Source: Planctomycetota bacterium
GTDB taxonomy: Bacteria > Planctomycetota > Planctomycetia > Planctomycetales > Planctomycetaceae
Length of the DNA: 47,061 bases
Direction of reading: 5' to 3'
NCBI GenBank assembly: GCA_027623235.1
Contig: JAQBVJ010000052.1
Span: forward strand, 1-47,061
Numbering within the stretch: position 1 is the stretch's first letter; every line of letters starts with the position of its first letter. Under the pieces are notes generated by a model that worked only from the letters and a program-made list of their open reading frames with translations, was not told where the DNA came from and ran no database searches. The position numbers were made by a program, and so were the translations under genes. This document shows, in pieces, positions 34,356 through 41,572 of the stretch.

Positions 34356-34394
34356 ACACTTTTCGTGCAAACACGATTGAATCAGGAACTCACG

Positions 34395-35014
34395 ATGACT
34401 CAACCCGGCTTCCTGCGGTTGTCGCTGATCGGACTGGCCGTTTCCCTGGTGGGACTCACACACGCCGCAGACGGACCTCGCCCCGCGTGGACGACGTCAA
34501 AGCTCCAAGGGACGCCGACTCCGCCGGCTCCTTACGAAATCCGGCCGGCGTTTCCGAATCTGAAATTCGCGCTGCCGACCAGCCTGAACGAAATCCCGGG
34601 CGCGGCAAGCTCATCTTCTACAGCGACGGCGCCCGCTGCCGGAACTGCCATGACCTGAACGATGCCGCAAAGTCGACCGGGCCGACGCTCACCGAAATTC
34701 GCAAGAAGTACACGAAGCCCGAGGAGATGCTGCAGCACATTCTGAAGCCGTCGTTGAAGGTCGATGAGAAGTTTGCCATGTGGGTTGTCATCACCGACAA
34801 AGGGCAGGTTCACAGCGGATTGATCCTCAGTCAGACGGACGATGAGGTCGTGCTGAAAACCGCCGAACGAAAGACGGTTCGCGTGGCGAAAACCGAAATC
34901 GACGAAATGAAAAAGAGCCCTCTTTCACTGATGCCTGAGGGGATTCTCAGTGACCTGACAGCTCAGGAAGCGGCGGATCTCCTCGCGTGGTTTGGGGCGG
35001 CAGGATCAGGGTGA
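34395..35014 (+). pseudogene. Remnant of a second sugar-dehydrogenase/haem-domain gene with internal deletion
   Basis: ATG 34395 with AGGAA upstream starts a signal peptide (LRLSLIGLAVSLVGLTHAAD). A segment that normally opens a sugar-dehydrogenase propeller follows (PYEIRPAFPNLKFALPTSLN, then EIPG). At about 34592-34600 the sense jumps to another frame (NPGRGKLIFYSDGARCRNCH), which carries a complete TIGR02603-type haem domain with CRNCH and MPEGILSDL and ends at the TGA at 35012-35014. The propeller of several hundred residues expected between the two parts is missing. Both frames share the bases CCCGGG at the switch. If translated from 34395, the first frame ends at 34658 with 88 residues and no haem motif, so the gene is almost certainly dead unless restarted internally. 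Confidence 0.75.
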
Positions 35015-35058
35015 GTTGTTTCGGGACAAATCCCAGAGCCACGTAGCCGCAACGAAAT

Positions 35059-35118
35059 GTACGACGGACATCCTGTCCGTCGGTGGGCCGCTTGCGACGG
35101 ACAGGATGTCCGTCGTAC
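35059..35118. repeat. Inverted repeat with perfect 24-bp arms (CGACGGACA family)
   Basis: The arms at about 35059-35082 and 35095-35118 are exact reverse complements with a loop of about 12 bases. Each arm is itself nearly palindromic (GACGGACAtcctgtCCGTC). It lies between the haem-protein remnant and the next DUF1501 gene. Confidence 0.88.
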
Positions 35119-35263
35119 GAAATGCGGGCACCGCGCGCCTGCTTGACGACGGAAGGATCTCATCACAACATCCCGCGATTGCGATTTCCGCTTTACACAC
35201 TCACCGCCGACTATTCTTATGGAGTGATCTCGGCCAGCCGTCAGATTCTTCGGGAGTTCCGTC

Positions 35264-36730
35264 ATGCCGCGTTTTCCCTGGCAACACTCAACTGTCAACC
35301 GTCGCACTGCCGTTCAGGCGGGGGCGGTGGGGATGCTCGGCCTCGGGATGAACCATCTGAGCGGGCTGCGCGAGGCGAATGCCGCTCCGGGCACGACGAC
35401 TGCGAATGGCGGCACGGCGAAGTCCTGTATCTACATCTTTTTGTCCGGCGGACTTGCTCAGCAGGACAGCTTCGATTTGAAACCCGACGCGCCCGACACG
35501 ATTCGCGGCGAGTTCAATCCGATCGCCACCAGCACGCCGGGCATCGACATCTGCGAGCATCTGCCGATGCTGGCTCAACGGAGTGAGCACTGGTCGCTGG
35601 TTCGATCGCTGACTCACCCAACGAACGGTCACACGCTCGGCCACTACTTCATGCTGACGGGCCACTCGATCGCGCCGATTTTCAAAGGCGACCGCAAGCC
35701 GCGTCCGACAGACTGGCCAGGGATTGCGTCGATTGTCGGTGACGCCGTGCCACCTCGAAACAACCTGCCACCGGCCGTCATGCTGCCCGAGCGGCTGGTG
35801 CACTGGTCCGGCGGAGTGATCCCCGGAGCGTTTGGCGGTCAGATGGGAAGTCACCGCGACCCATTCATCATCGAGGCGACTCATTACGGCGATCCGTTCT
35901 GGCGAGGTGCGTACCCCGAGTACTCGTTCCACCAGCAGCCGATGAAAACTCCCACGTCGGATTCGCCGACGCTGTTTCAGGCACCGAGCCTCAAGCTGCC
36001 TGGTGAGCTCACGTCAAACCGCTTTGACCGACGGCTCAATCTGCTCGGCACGATCGACTCTCAACGCACCGCTCTTGAACGATCGGCCGAGGGCGAGCGG
36101 TACGACCTGCATCGTGAGTCCGCAATCTCCCTTTTAGCCAGCGACCGAATTCGCCGAGCCATCGACGTCACGACGGCCGACGCGAAAACCCAGGAACGGT
36201 ACGGAAAGAACAGCTTCGGCTGGTCACTGCTGATGGCTTATCGCATGGTTGAGTCCGGCGTGAACATGATCCAGGTAAACCTCGGCAACAACGAAGGCTG
36301 GGACACTCATGGAGACGCCTTCTGGCGGCTGCGCGACAAACTTCTCCCGCCGACCGACCGCGCGATTTCTGCGCTGCTCGACGATCTCAGTCAGAGCGGA
36401 CTGCTGGACTCAACGATGATCGTGATGGGCGGTGAGTTTGGCCGGACTCCAAAACTCTCCCTCCTGGCAGACAGCTACAAAGAGCCAGGCCGCGATCACT
36501 GGGGCGCGGTGCAGACGCTGTTCTTCGCCGGCGGTGGAGTCAAAGGCGGCAACGTGATCGGCTCGTCGGATAAAGACGGAGCCTACCCCGCGTCCGATCC
36601 TCAGAAGCCGGAGAATATGGCGGCTTCGATCTACAACGCGCTGGGAATTCCCGCGTCGGCCACGTGGAAAGACGAAGTCGACCGGCCTCACAATATCTAT
36701 CACGGTGAGCCGATCGCAGGGCTCGTCTGA
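35264..36730 (+). CDS. DUF1501 domain protein (exported), paralogue B
   Basis: This 488-residue DUF1501 protein has the twin-arginine-like N-terminus VNRRTAVQAGAVGMLGLGM. Landmarks are CIYIFLSGGLAQQDSFDLKP, DICEHLPMLAQRSEHWSLVR, MVESGVNMIQVNLGNNEGWD and MIVMGGEFGRTPKLS, with GRDHWGAVQTLFFAGGGVKGG near the end. It is the closest match in the window to the protein at 26705-28147. ATG 35264 has CGGGAG about ten bases upstream. The gene has no adjacent DUF1553 partner; it sits between a haem-protein remnant and a sodium:solute symporter. Function is unproven. Confidence 0.88.
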   Translation: MPRFPWQHSTVNRRTAVQAGAVGMLGLGMNHLSGLREANAAPGTTTANGGTAKSCIYIFLSGGLAQQDSFDLKPDAPDTIRGEFNPIATSTPGIDICEHLPMLAQRSEHWSLVRSLTHPTNGHTLGHYFMLTGHSIAPIFKGDRKPRPTDWPGIASIVGDAVPPRNNLPPAVMLPERLVHWSGGVIPGAFGGQMGSHRDPFIIEATHYGDPFWRGAYPEYSFHQQPMKTPTSDSPTLFQAPSLKLPGELTSNRFDRRLNLLGTIDSQRTALERSAEGERYDLHRESAISLLASDRIRRAIDVTTADAKTQERYGKNSFGWSLLMAYRMVESGVNMIQVNLGNNEGWDTHGDAFWRLRDKLLPPTDRAISALLDDLSQSGLLDSTMIVMGGEFGRTPKLSLLADSYKEPGRDHWGAVQTLFFAGGGVKGGNVIGSSDKDGAYPASDPQKPENMAASIYNALGIPASATWKDEVDRPHNIYHGEPIAGLV

Positions 36731-36882
36731 GCCGCGGGGCGAGGCTGTCGCCCGAAGCGCCAGTGAGAGGGCACTTTGAACAACGAGGACACTTCCGCTT
36801 CATTTGTGCCGTCGGATTTCGGTGGGAATGCTCGTCGAATAAGCTGCGACTGATCGATCCCTCGCTGTGAGACAACATCCGC

Positions 36883-38619
36883 ATGAGACGCATCTTTCCC
36901 GCTGCGAGTCTGTTATTTCTGATTCTGACTGCTGCCGCGTTCGCCGAAGACGAGGCGCCCGCGCGAGCGGCGGAAGTCGCGCCTCTGCCAGCGGCCAGCC
37001 AGGCGGAACAAAGTGCCGGCCTGCGAGTGATCGACTGGTTGATCATCGCGGTTTACGGGTGCGGCACGATTGGCCTGGGCTGGTACTACGGCCGGAGCCA
37101 GAAATCGACGCAGGAATACTTTGTCGGCTCGGGCAGCATGAATCCGATTCTCGTCGGCGTCTCGCTGTTCGCCACACTGCTCAGCACGATCTCTTATCTG
37201 TCCATGCCGGGCGAGGCTCTTGGCAAGGGCCCGGTCTTCATGATGAGCCTGCTGATGTTGCCGGTCGTCTTTGCGATCGTTGGCTACTTTGTTCTGCCTC
37301 TTTACATGAAACAGAAAGTGACCAGCGTGTACGAGCTGCTTGAAGAGAAGCTTGGACTGAGCGTACGGATGCTGGGTGCGGGAATGTTTATTGTCCTGCG
37401 GCTTGTCTGGATGGCGCTGCTGATTTTCCTCACGGCCAAAGCGCTGACGATCATGCTCGGCGTCGGGGAAGAGAAGATCCCCATAATCGCCATCGTGACC
37501 GGCTTCGTCGCAGTGATCTACACGTCGCTGGGCGGATTGAAGGCGGTCGTCATTACCGACTTCATTCAGACGGTTCTGTTGTTCGGCGGAGCTCTGCTGG
37601 TTCTGGGAGTGATCTCGTACGACCTGGGCGGATTCGGCTGGTTCCCGACGAAGTGGAATCCGACGTGGGACACGCAGCCGTTTTTCAGTTCCGATCCCTC
37701 AACCCGAGTCACCGTCGTGGGTACTCTGGTCAGTGTCCTGATCTGGTACGTCTGCACGTCGGCCGGCGATCAGACGTCGGTGCAGCGGTTCATGGCGACA
37801 AAAGATGCCAGCGCGGCACGGCGAGCTCTGGGGACGCAGCTTTGCGTTTCGGTCGTTGTCTCACTGACGCTGGGCTGCGTCGGGTTCGCGCTGCTGGGTT
37901 ACTTTTCGGCTCATCCCGAACAGCTTCCAGCAACGATCCTTCTGAAAGACAACGCAGACAAAGTCTTCCCTCACTTCATCGCGTTCCACCTGCCACCGGG
38001 TGTATCCGGGCTCGTCGTGGCTGCCATGTTTGCGGCGGCGATGTCGAGCATCGATTCCGGCGTGAACTCGATTACGGCCGTCGTCATGTCCGACGTGATG
38101 GACCGGCACGGGCACGCACCGAAGTCGGAGGCCGAGCACATTCGCATGGCCCGCTGGCTGGCGTTCGGTATCGGAGCCTTTGTGGTCGGTATCAGTTCCT
38201 TCATGGGACTCATTCCGGGAAACATCACCGAAGTCACCGGAAAGACATCCAACCTGCTGACGACACCAATCTTCTGTCTGTTTTTCTTCGCTCTGTTTGT
38301 TCCGTACGCCAGTCCGCGAGGCGTGTGGGTGGGAGCGTTTTTCGGAACGCTGACGGCTGCCCTGGTCGCGTTCAGCGGGCCGCTCCTGCTGGTCGCAATT
38401 CTCGGGCGACTGTTCCTGGACCTGGAGCAGGACTTGAGCCTGGAAGCGATGAGAGCCGGCGTGAGGCTCCTGTCCATGTTCAAAGAATCCGGTGGCGATG
38501 TTTCGATCAATTGCCCTGACCCGATCAGCTTTCAGTGGATCGCCCCGCTGGCAGTCCTTGTCAACATTGCCACCGGGTGCGTGGCGAGCAAGCTGATGCC
38601 GCGACAACAGCCTTCCTGA
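36883..38619 (+). CDS. Sodium:solute symporter family protein
   Basis: This 578-residue SSS-family membrane protein has an N-terminal signal-like stretch (residues 1-21), a short charged segment, and then about 13 hydrophobic helices. Family landmarks are QEYFVGSGSMNPILVGVSLFATLLSTISYLSMPGEA, VYTSLGGLKAVVITDFIQ-type sequence (about 200-230), CTSAGDQTSVQRFMATKDASAARRAL, and AAMFAAAMSSIDSGVNSITAVV with sodium-site Ser residues. It imports a solute with sodium; the substrate (sugar, carboxylate or amino acid) is unclear. The extra N-terminal hydrophobic segment is common in Planctomycete members. The stop at 38619 is ten bases from the next start, and its TGAGGA includes that gene's ribosome site. 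Confidence 0.9.
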   Translation: MRRIFPAASLLFLILTAAAFAEDEAPARAAEVAPLPAASQAEQSAGLRVIDWLIIAVYGCGTIGLGWYYGRSQKSTQEYFVGSGSMNPILVGVSLFATLLSTISYLSMPGEALGKGPVFMMSLLMLPVVFAIVGYFVLPLYMKQKVTSVYELLEEKLGLSVRMLGAGMFIVLRLVWMALLIFLTAKALTIMLGVGEEKIPIIAIVTGFVAVIYTSLGGLKAVVITDFIQTVLLFGGALLVLGVISYDLGGFGWFPTKWNPTWDTQPFFSSDPSTRVTVVGTLVSVLIWYVCTSAGDQTSVQRFMATKDASAARRALGTQLCVSVVVSLTLGCVGFALLGYFSAHPEQLPATILLKDNADKVFPHFIAFHLPPGVSGLVVAAMFAAAMSSIDSGVNSITAVVMSDVMDRHGHAPKSEAEHIRMARWLAFGIGAFVVGISSFMGLIPGNITEVTGKTSNLLTTPIFCLFFFALFVPYASPRGVWVGAFFGTLTAALVAFSGPLLLVAILGRLFLDLEQDLSLEAMRAGVRLLSMFKESGGDVSINCPDPISFQWIAPLAVLVNIATGCVASKLMPRQQPS

Positions 38620-38628
38620 GGACAATCG

Positions 38629-39552
38629 GTGACTTCAAACGACTCAGTCCGACAGGTCTACATTTCCGGCGAACTTGTTCCCGAAGCGGACGCGAAGATT
38701 TCGATCTTCGACAGCGCGGTCATGCTGGGAGACAGCATCACCGAGTCGACCCGCACGTTTCGTCATGAGCCGTTCCGGCTCGACGACCACATTAAGCGGC
38801 TTTATCGATCGTTGAAAGTGGCGAGGATTGATCCTGGACACTCGCCGGCCGAGATCACCGAGATCACTCTCAGCACGCTCGACGCAAACCGGTCACTCAT
38901 GCCTGAGGACGATGACTGCTGGATCGTGCATAACATTTCGCGAGGTCTGCTCAAGCATGGCCCGAGCCCGTCGCAGGCCAATCCGGCGACGATCATGATT
39001 TTCACTGATCATCTCGATCTTCGCGGCTGGGCGAAGTACTACACCGAAGGCTGCCACGCGGTGACCGCGATGAGCCGTGCGGTCACCGCGCAGTCGCTCG
39101 ACGCTCGAGTTAAGAATCGAAGCCGGCTGTCGTACACGATCGCGGATCAGGAAGCGCGGCTGGTCGATCCTGAGGCGCAGGTCGTCATCCTCGACGTCGA
39201 CGGGTACGTCTCTGAAAACAAGGGCGGGAATATTTTCGCCGTGATCGATGGCGAGCTGCTCACTCCGACGCCGGAGAATTGTCTTGCCGGAGTCAGTCGC
39301 CAAACGGTCCTCGACCTTGGCAGGAAGCTCGGCATTCCCACGAGGGAAACGCGACTGCGAATGTACGACCTCTACACGGCCGACGAGGTGTTTTTTACGA
39401 GCACGCCGTACTGCATCATGCCGGCCACGAAATTCAACGGCGTGGAAGTCGGCAACGGGCAGGTTGGCCCGGTGACAAAGCAGCTACTCGCCGCGTGGAG
39501 CGAGTTGACGGGCGTCAACATCGTCGCGCAGGCCCAGAGACAATTGAAATAG
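38629..39552 (+). CDS. Class IV aminotransferase (branched-chain/D-amino-acid type)
   Basis: This 307-residue PLP enzyme of fold type IV includes branched-chain aminotransferase, D-amino-acid aminotransferase and aminodeoxychorismate lyase relatives. The PLP lysine is Lys162 in ARVKNRSRLSY. The motifs VILDVDGYVSENKGGNIFAV and LTPTPENCLAGVSRQTVLDLG bind the cofactor phosphate, and VFFTSTPYCIMPATKFNG is the family's late segment. The sequence lacks the extra N-terminal region of long branched-chain enzymes, so the substrate is left open. The start is GTG 38629 with GAGGA six bases upstream. It is probably cotranscribed with the symporter gene, since only nine bases separate them. Confidence 0.88.
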   Translation: MTSNDSVRQVYISGELVPEADAKISIFDSAVMLGDSITESTRTFRHEPFRLDDHIKRLYRSLKVARIDPGHSPAEITEITLSTLDANRSLMPEDDDCWIVHNISRGLLKHGPSPSQANPATIMIFTDHLDLRGWAKYYTEGCHAVTAMSRAVTAQSLDARVKNRSRLSYTIADQEARLVDPEAQVVILDVDGYVSENKGGNIFAVIDGELLTPTPENCLAGVSRQTVLDLGRKLGIPTRETRLRMYDLYTADEVFFTSTPYCIMPATKFNGVEVGNGQVGPVTKQLLAAWSELTGVNIVAQAQRQLK

Positions 39553-39640
39553 CGTTGTGGAAACGGCAGGAAATCGGGAACCAATAAGTCCCGATTTTCA
39601 GCCGCGGAGCGGCGACAGCACATAGCCCCTGGCGTCAGCC

Positions 39641-39752
39641 CAATGGCCCCAGAGTTGTGGATAGTCGTCTTTCGCTCCGCGAAAGAACGCACACTTTCGC
39701 GGAGCGAAAGGCGACTATCCTGCTTCGCGAGATCACAACTCTGGGGCCATTG
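39641..39752. mobile_element. 112-bp palindromic MITE-like element with 10-bp target duplication
   Basis: Perfect 19-bp inverted ends lie at 39641-39659 (CAATGGCCCCAGAGTTGTG) and 39734-39752. Inside, GGATAGTCG/CGACTATCC and TTTCGCTCCGCGAAAG/CTTTCGCGGAGCGAAA continue the fold. The flanks are identical: GGCGTCAGCC at 39631-39640 and 39753-39762. Removing the element and one flank restores CCCCTGGCGTCAGCCAGGGG, a palindrome found intact (as its reverse complement) at 39873-39892. The element has no coding capacity, so it must have moved with a transposase from elsewhere. Confidence 0.85.
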
Positions 39753-39790
39753 GGCGTCAGCCAGGGGAAAAGGAATGCAACCAGAGGGAC

Positions 39791-39850
39791 AAAGCCCCGG
39801 AGGGGCGACAGCAAGAGCTCAGCATGATTGCTGTCGCCCTCCGGGGCTTT
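39791..39850. repeat. Inverted repeat, AAAGCCCCGGAGG family
   Basis: The arms 39791-39814 (AAAGCCCCGGAGGGGCGACA, then GCAA) and 39828-39850 pair almost perfectly, differing by one C, around a loop of 13 bases. The stem ends in AAA/TTT on its outer sides. Confidence 0.88.
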
Positions 39851-39872
39851 CAGAATCATCGTATCGGCCCGA

Positions 39873-39892
39873 CCCCTGGCTGACGCCAGGGG
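39873..39892. repeat. CCCCTGGC-TGAC-GCCAGGGG hairpin
   Basis: This 20-base hairpin is the exact reverse complement of the target restored at 39626-39767 after removing the palindromic insertion. It lies three bases before the possible group II intron start. Confidence 0.88.
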
Positions 39893-39895
39893 CTA

Positions 39896-40074
39896 GTGCG
39901 CCTGTGAAGGCGATTGATTTGTCGGGTGGAAGTCCCGATCAGGGTGTCGTTACCGCCCTGTAACCGACAGTGGTAACTGCGTCTGTGTGAGCAGAGGTGG
40001 GGAGCAATCTGAGGTGAACGACCAGTCCGTAACTTTTGTGAACTCGATTCGGCCAAGCCTGTCGGGGGGCCTGC
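39896..40074 (+). other. Possible 5' fragment of a group II intron
   Basis: The stretch opens GTGCGCC and soon has GTCGGGTGGAAGTCCCGAT, then GGTGGGGAGCAATC and GAGGTGAACGA. This order resembles the 5' end and domain I of bacterial group II introns. Its position three bases after a hairpin fits the class that inserts next to terminator stems. No reverse transcriptase or domain V follows; the IS630-type element begins at 40075. The call rests on remembered consensus only. Confidence 0.4.
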
Positions 40075-40096
40075 TAGTCCGACAAATCACAATTGA
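40075..40096. repeat. IS630 left terminal inverted repeat
   Basis: Begins TAGTCCGACAAATCACAATT. Pairs with the right repeat at 41551-41572 with two mismatches. Confidence 0.9.
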
Positions 40097-41422
40097 CTGC
40101 TCACTTGGGTTTTCAGCAGGTTTCGGCGGGCGGTCCATTTCTCTTTCCAGGTTCGCGGGCGATCGTCGGACTTCGATGCGAGGGGACGACCCGTGTAAGT
40201 CCAGTTGAATGGCTTCGCCATCGTCCGGTTCAGATAGTCGATGAAGTCGAGGATGCGCGTCTGCAGTTCGGCGACCGAGGTGAAGCTCCCGCGACGCAGC
40301 GCCTTGCGATTGATGATGCCGAAGATGGATTCGATCTGGTTCAACCACGAACTATGCTTCGGCAGATAGACAAACCGAATCCGGTGCCCGGCCTGCGAAA
40401 GAAACTCACGACGGGTCGCCATCGACTTCAGGATCCCACTGTGGCCTTTCCTGCCCAGTTCACTCCGCGGGATCCCTTCCAGCATCGCCACATAGCGAAC
40501 CAGGCCTGCGCTGATGTGGGTGTTCAAGTTGTCTACGATGAAAACCCATTGGGCGTCCGGGTCAGTGTTGACCGTGTCATGAATATGCCAGCAGAAATCG
40601 ACCTCCGTGCGCGTGGGACCCAGCGTGGGTGAGATGACTTGTCCCTCGACGACATCCCAGTTGCAGATCAGACAGGTGGTCCCATGCCGTTTATATTCGA
40701 ACTCGATCCGCTCAGGCTGGCCGGGCTTCATCGGGATCGTGATCTGAATTCGTTCCAGTGCCTGGATGCTGGTCATCTCGTCCACACAGACCGTGTGTGT
40801 GCCTTCTGTGGCAGCAAGTTCCGGAGCAGCAAGACAGGTCTGACAGACAATGTCTACCTGAGCCTCAAACACCGTCTGGTCTTTTTCAGTCGTCGTAATC
40901 CAATACCGGCTGCGGTGAGGCTGCAGTTTCGCCTCCCTCAGAAAGCGATTGACCTGGGAAGTCGAGATGGACTTCACGATCCTCCGCTGCTGCGCTTCAT
41001 CAGCCAGTTCCGCTCCGGTCCAGTGTGTGATCGGGCGGCCGGACAATCTGGGTTCTTCACACGCCAGACTAATGATGGCGATGACCTGCTGCGGTGTGAA
41101 AGTGCCTGGTGATCCCGGTCGCGGCGCATCGCTCAGCACGTCTTCGACCGCACGTCGCAATTCGCTGAGTGACTTGCCGACTTGTGCGATCGCCTGCAGA
41201 GCGGGCATCGACTCCTGCCACCGGGCTCTCCACAATCCGACCTGCTGGCGATGCAGATTGACTTCGGCGGCGATGTCGAGATTTGGTCAGCCCCTCCCAC
41301 GCCAGCAGAATGACCTGCGCCCGTTGAGCGAGTCTGCGGGAAACGGTGGACTGGCGGACGATCTGCCTCAGAATCGTAAGCAAAGAATCCGTCACAAGAA
41401 CTTCGGCGGCCTTCCCTGGCAT
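40087..41422 (-). pseudogene. IS630-type transposase, frameshifted
   Basis: The ATG at 41422 has GGAAAGGGC just upstream and starts the helix-turn-helix region (LTILRQIVRQSTVSRRLAQR...LLAWEGLT). At about 41280 the sense moves to a second frame that continues NLDIAAEVNLHRQQVGLWRA and then the catalytic domain to 40087. The DDE triad is intact: Asp in VCVDEMTSIQ, Asp in FIVDNLNTHIS, Glu in SWLNQIESIFGII. Removing one A from CCAAATC restores a single frame. Some IS630 relatives use programmed frameshifting, but usually -1 on an A-rich run; here +1 is needed on a poor site, so a mutation or sequence error is more likely. Confidence 0.85.
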
Positions 41423-41550
41423 GCCCTTTCCTTTCGATGATGTGCATCCCCCGCGGAGCACATCACTGAAGGAAAACCGCCTCGTATGGCAAGACCAATT
41501 TGCCGAACAATGCCATCGCCTGTGGTCAAATACAAACTCCGCGTGGCCAC

Positions 41551-41572
41551 TCAATTGTGACTTGCCGGACTA
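41551..41572. repeat. IS630 right terminal inverted repeat
   Basis: Ends ...CTTGCCGGACTA. It also supplies the last seven codons, including the stop, of the sialidase fusion gene. Confidence 0.9.

Larger units (their letters stand above)
39553..40074. other. 522-bp non-coding region of nested repeats
   Basis: No gene is seen. From left to right it holds the palindromic insertion at 39641-39752 inside a CCCCTGGCGTCAGCCAGGGG hairpin, an inverted repeat at 39791-39850, a second copy of the CCCCTGG hairpin in inverse orientation (39873-39892), and a possible group II intron start (39896 onward). It ends at the IS630-type element. Confidence 0.8.
40075..41572 (-). mobile_element. IS630-family insertion sequence
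   Basis: The 22-bp terminal inverted repeats (40075-40096 and 41551-41572) differ at two positions and both begin with TA at the outer edge, as expected for IS630/Tc1-mariner elements, which duplicate TA. The core has a consensus of TAGTCCGRCAARTCACAATT. The body of about 1.5 kb holds one transposase gene on the minus strand, split by a frameshift. The right end lies inside the 3' end of the sialidase fusion gene. Confidence 0.9.

Noticed and set aside
3430..39892. CRISPR array
   Set aside because: The repeats are inverted pairs of different families, not regularly spaced direct repeats with unique spacers, and no cas gene is present.
39950..40348. Minus-strand open frame spanning the IS left end
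   Set aside because: It is a chance frame crossing the IS boundary; only the part left of 40074 could be a continuation of the interrupted gene, and this is unproven.
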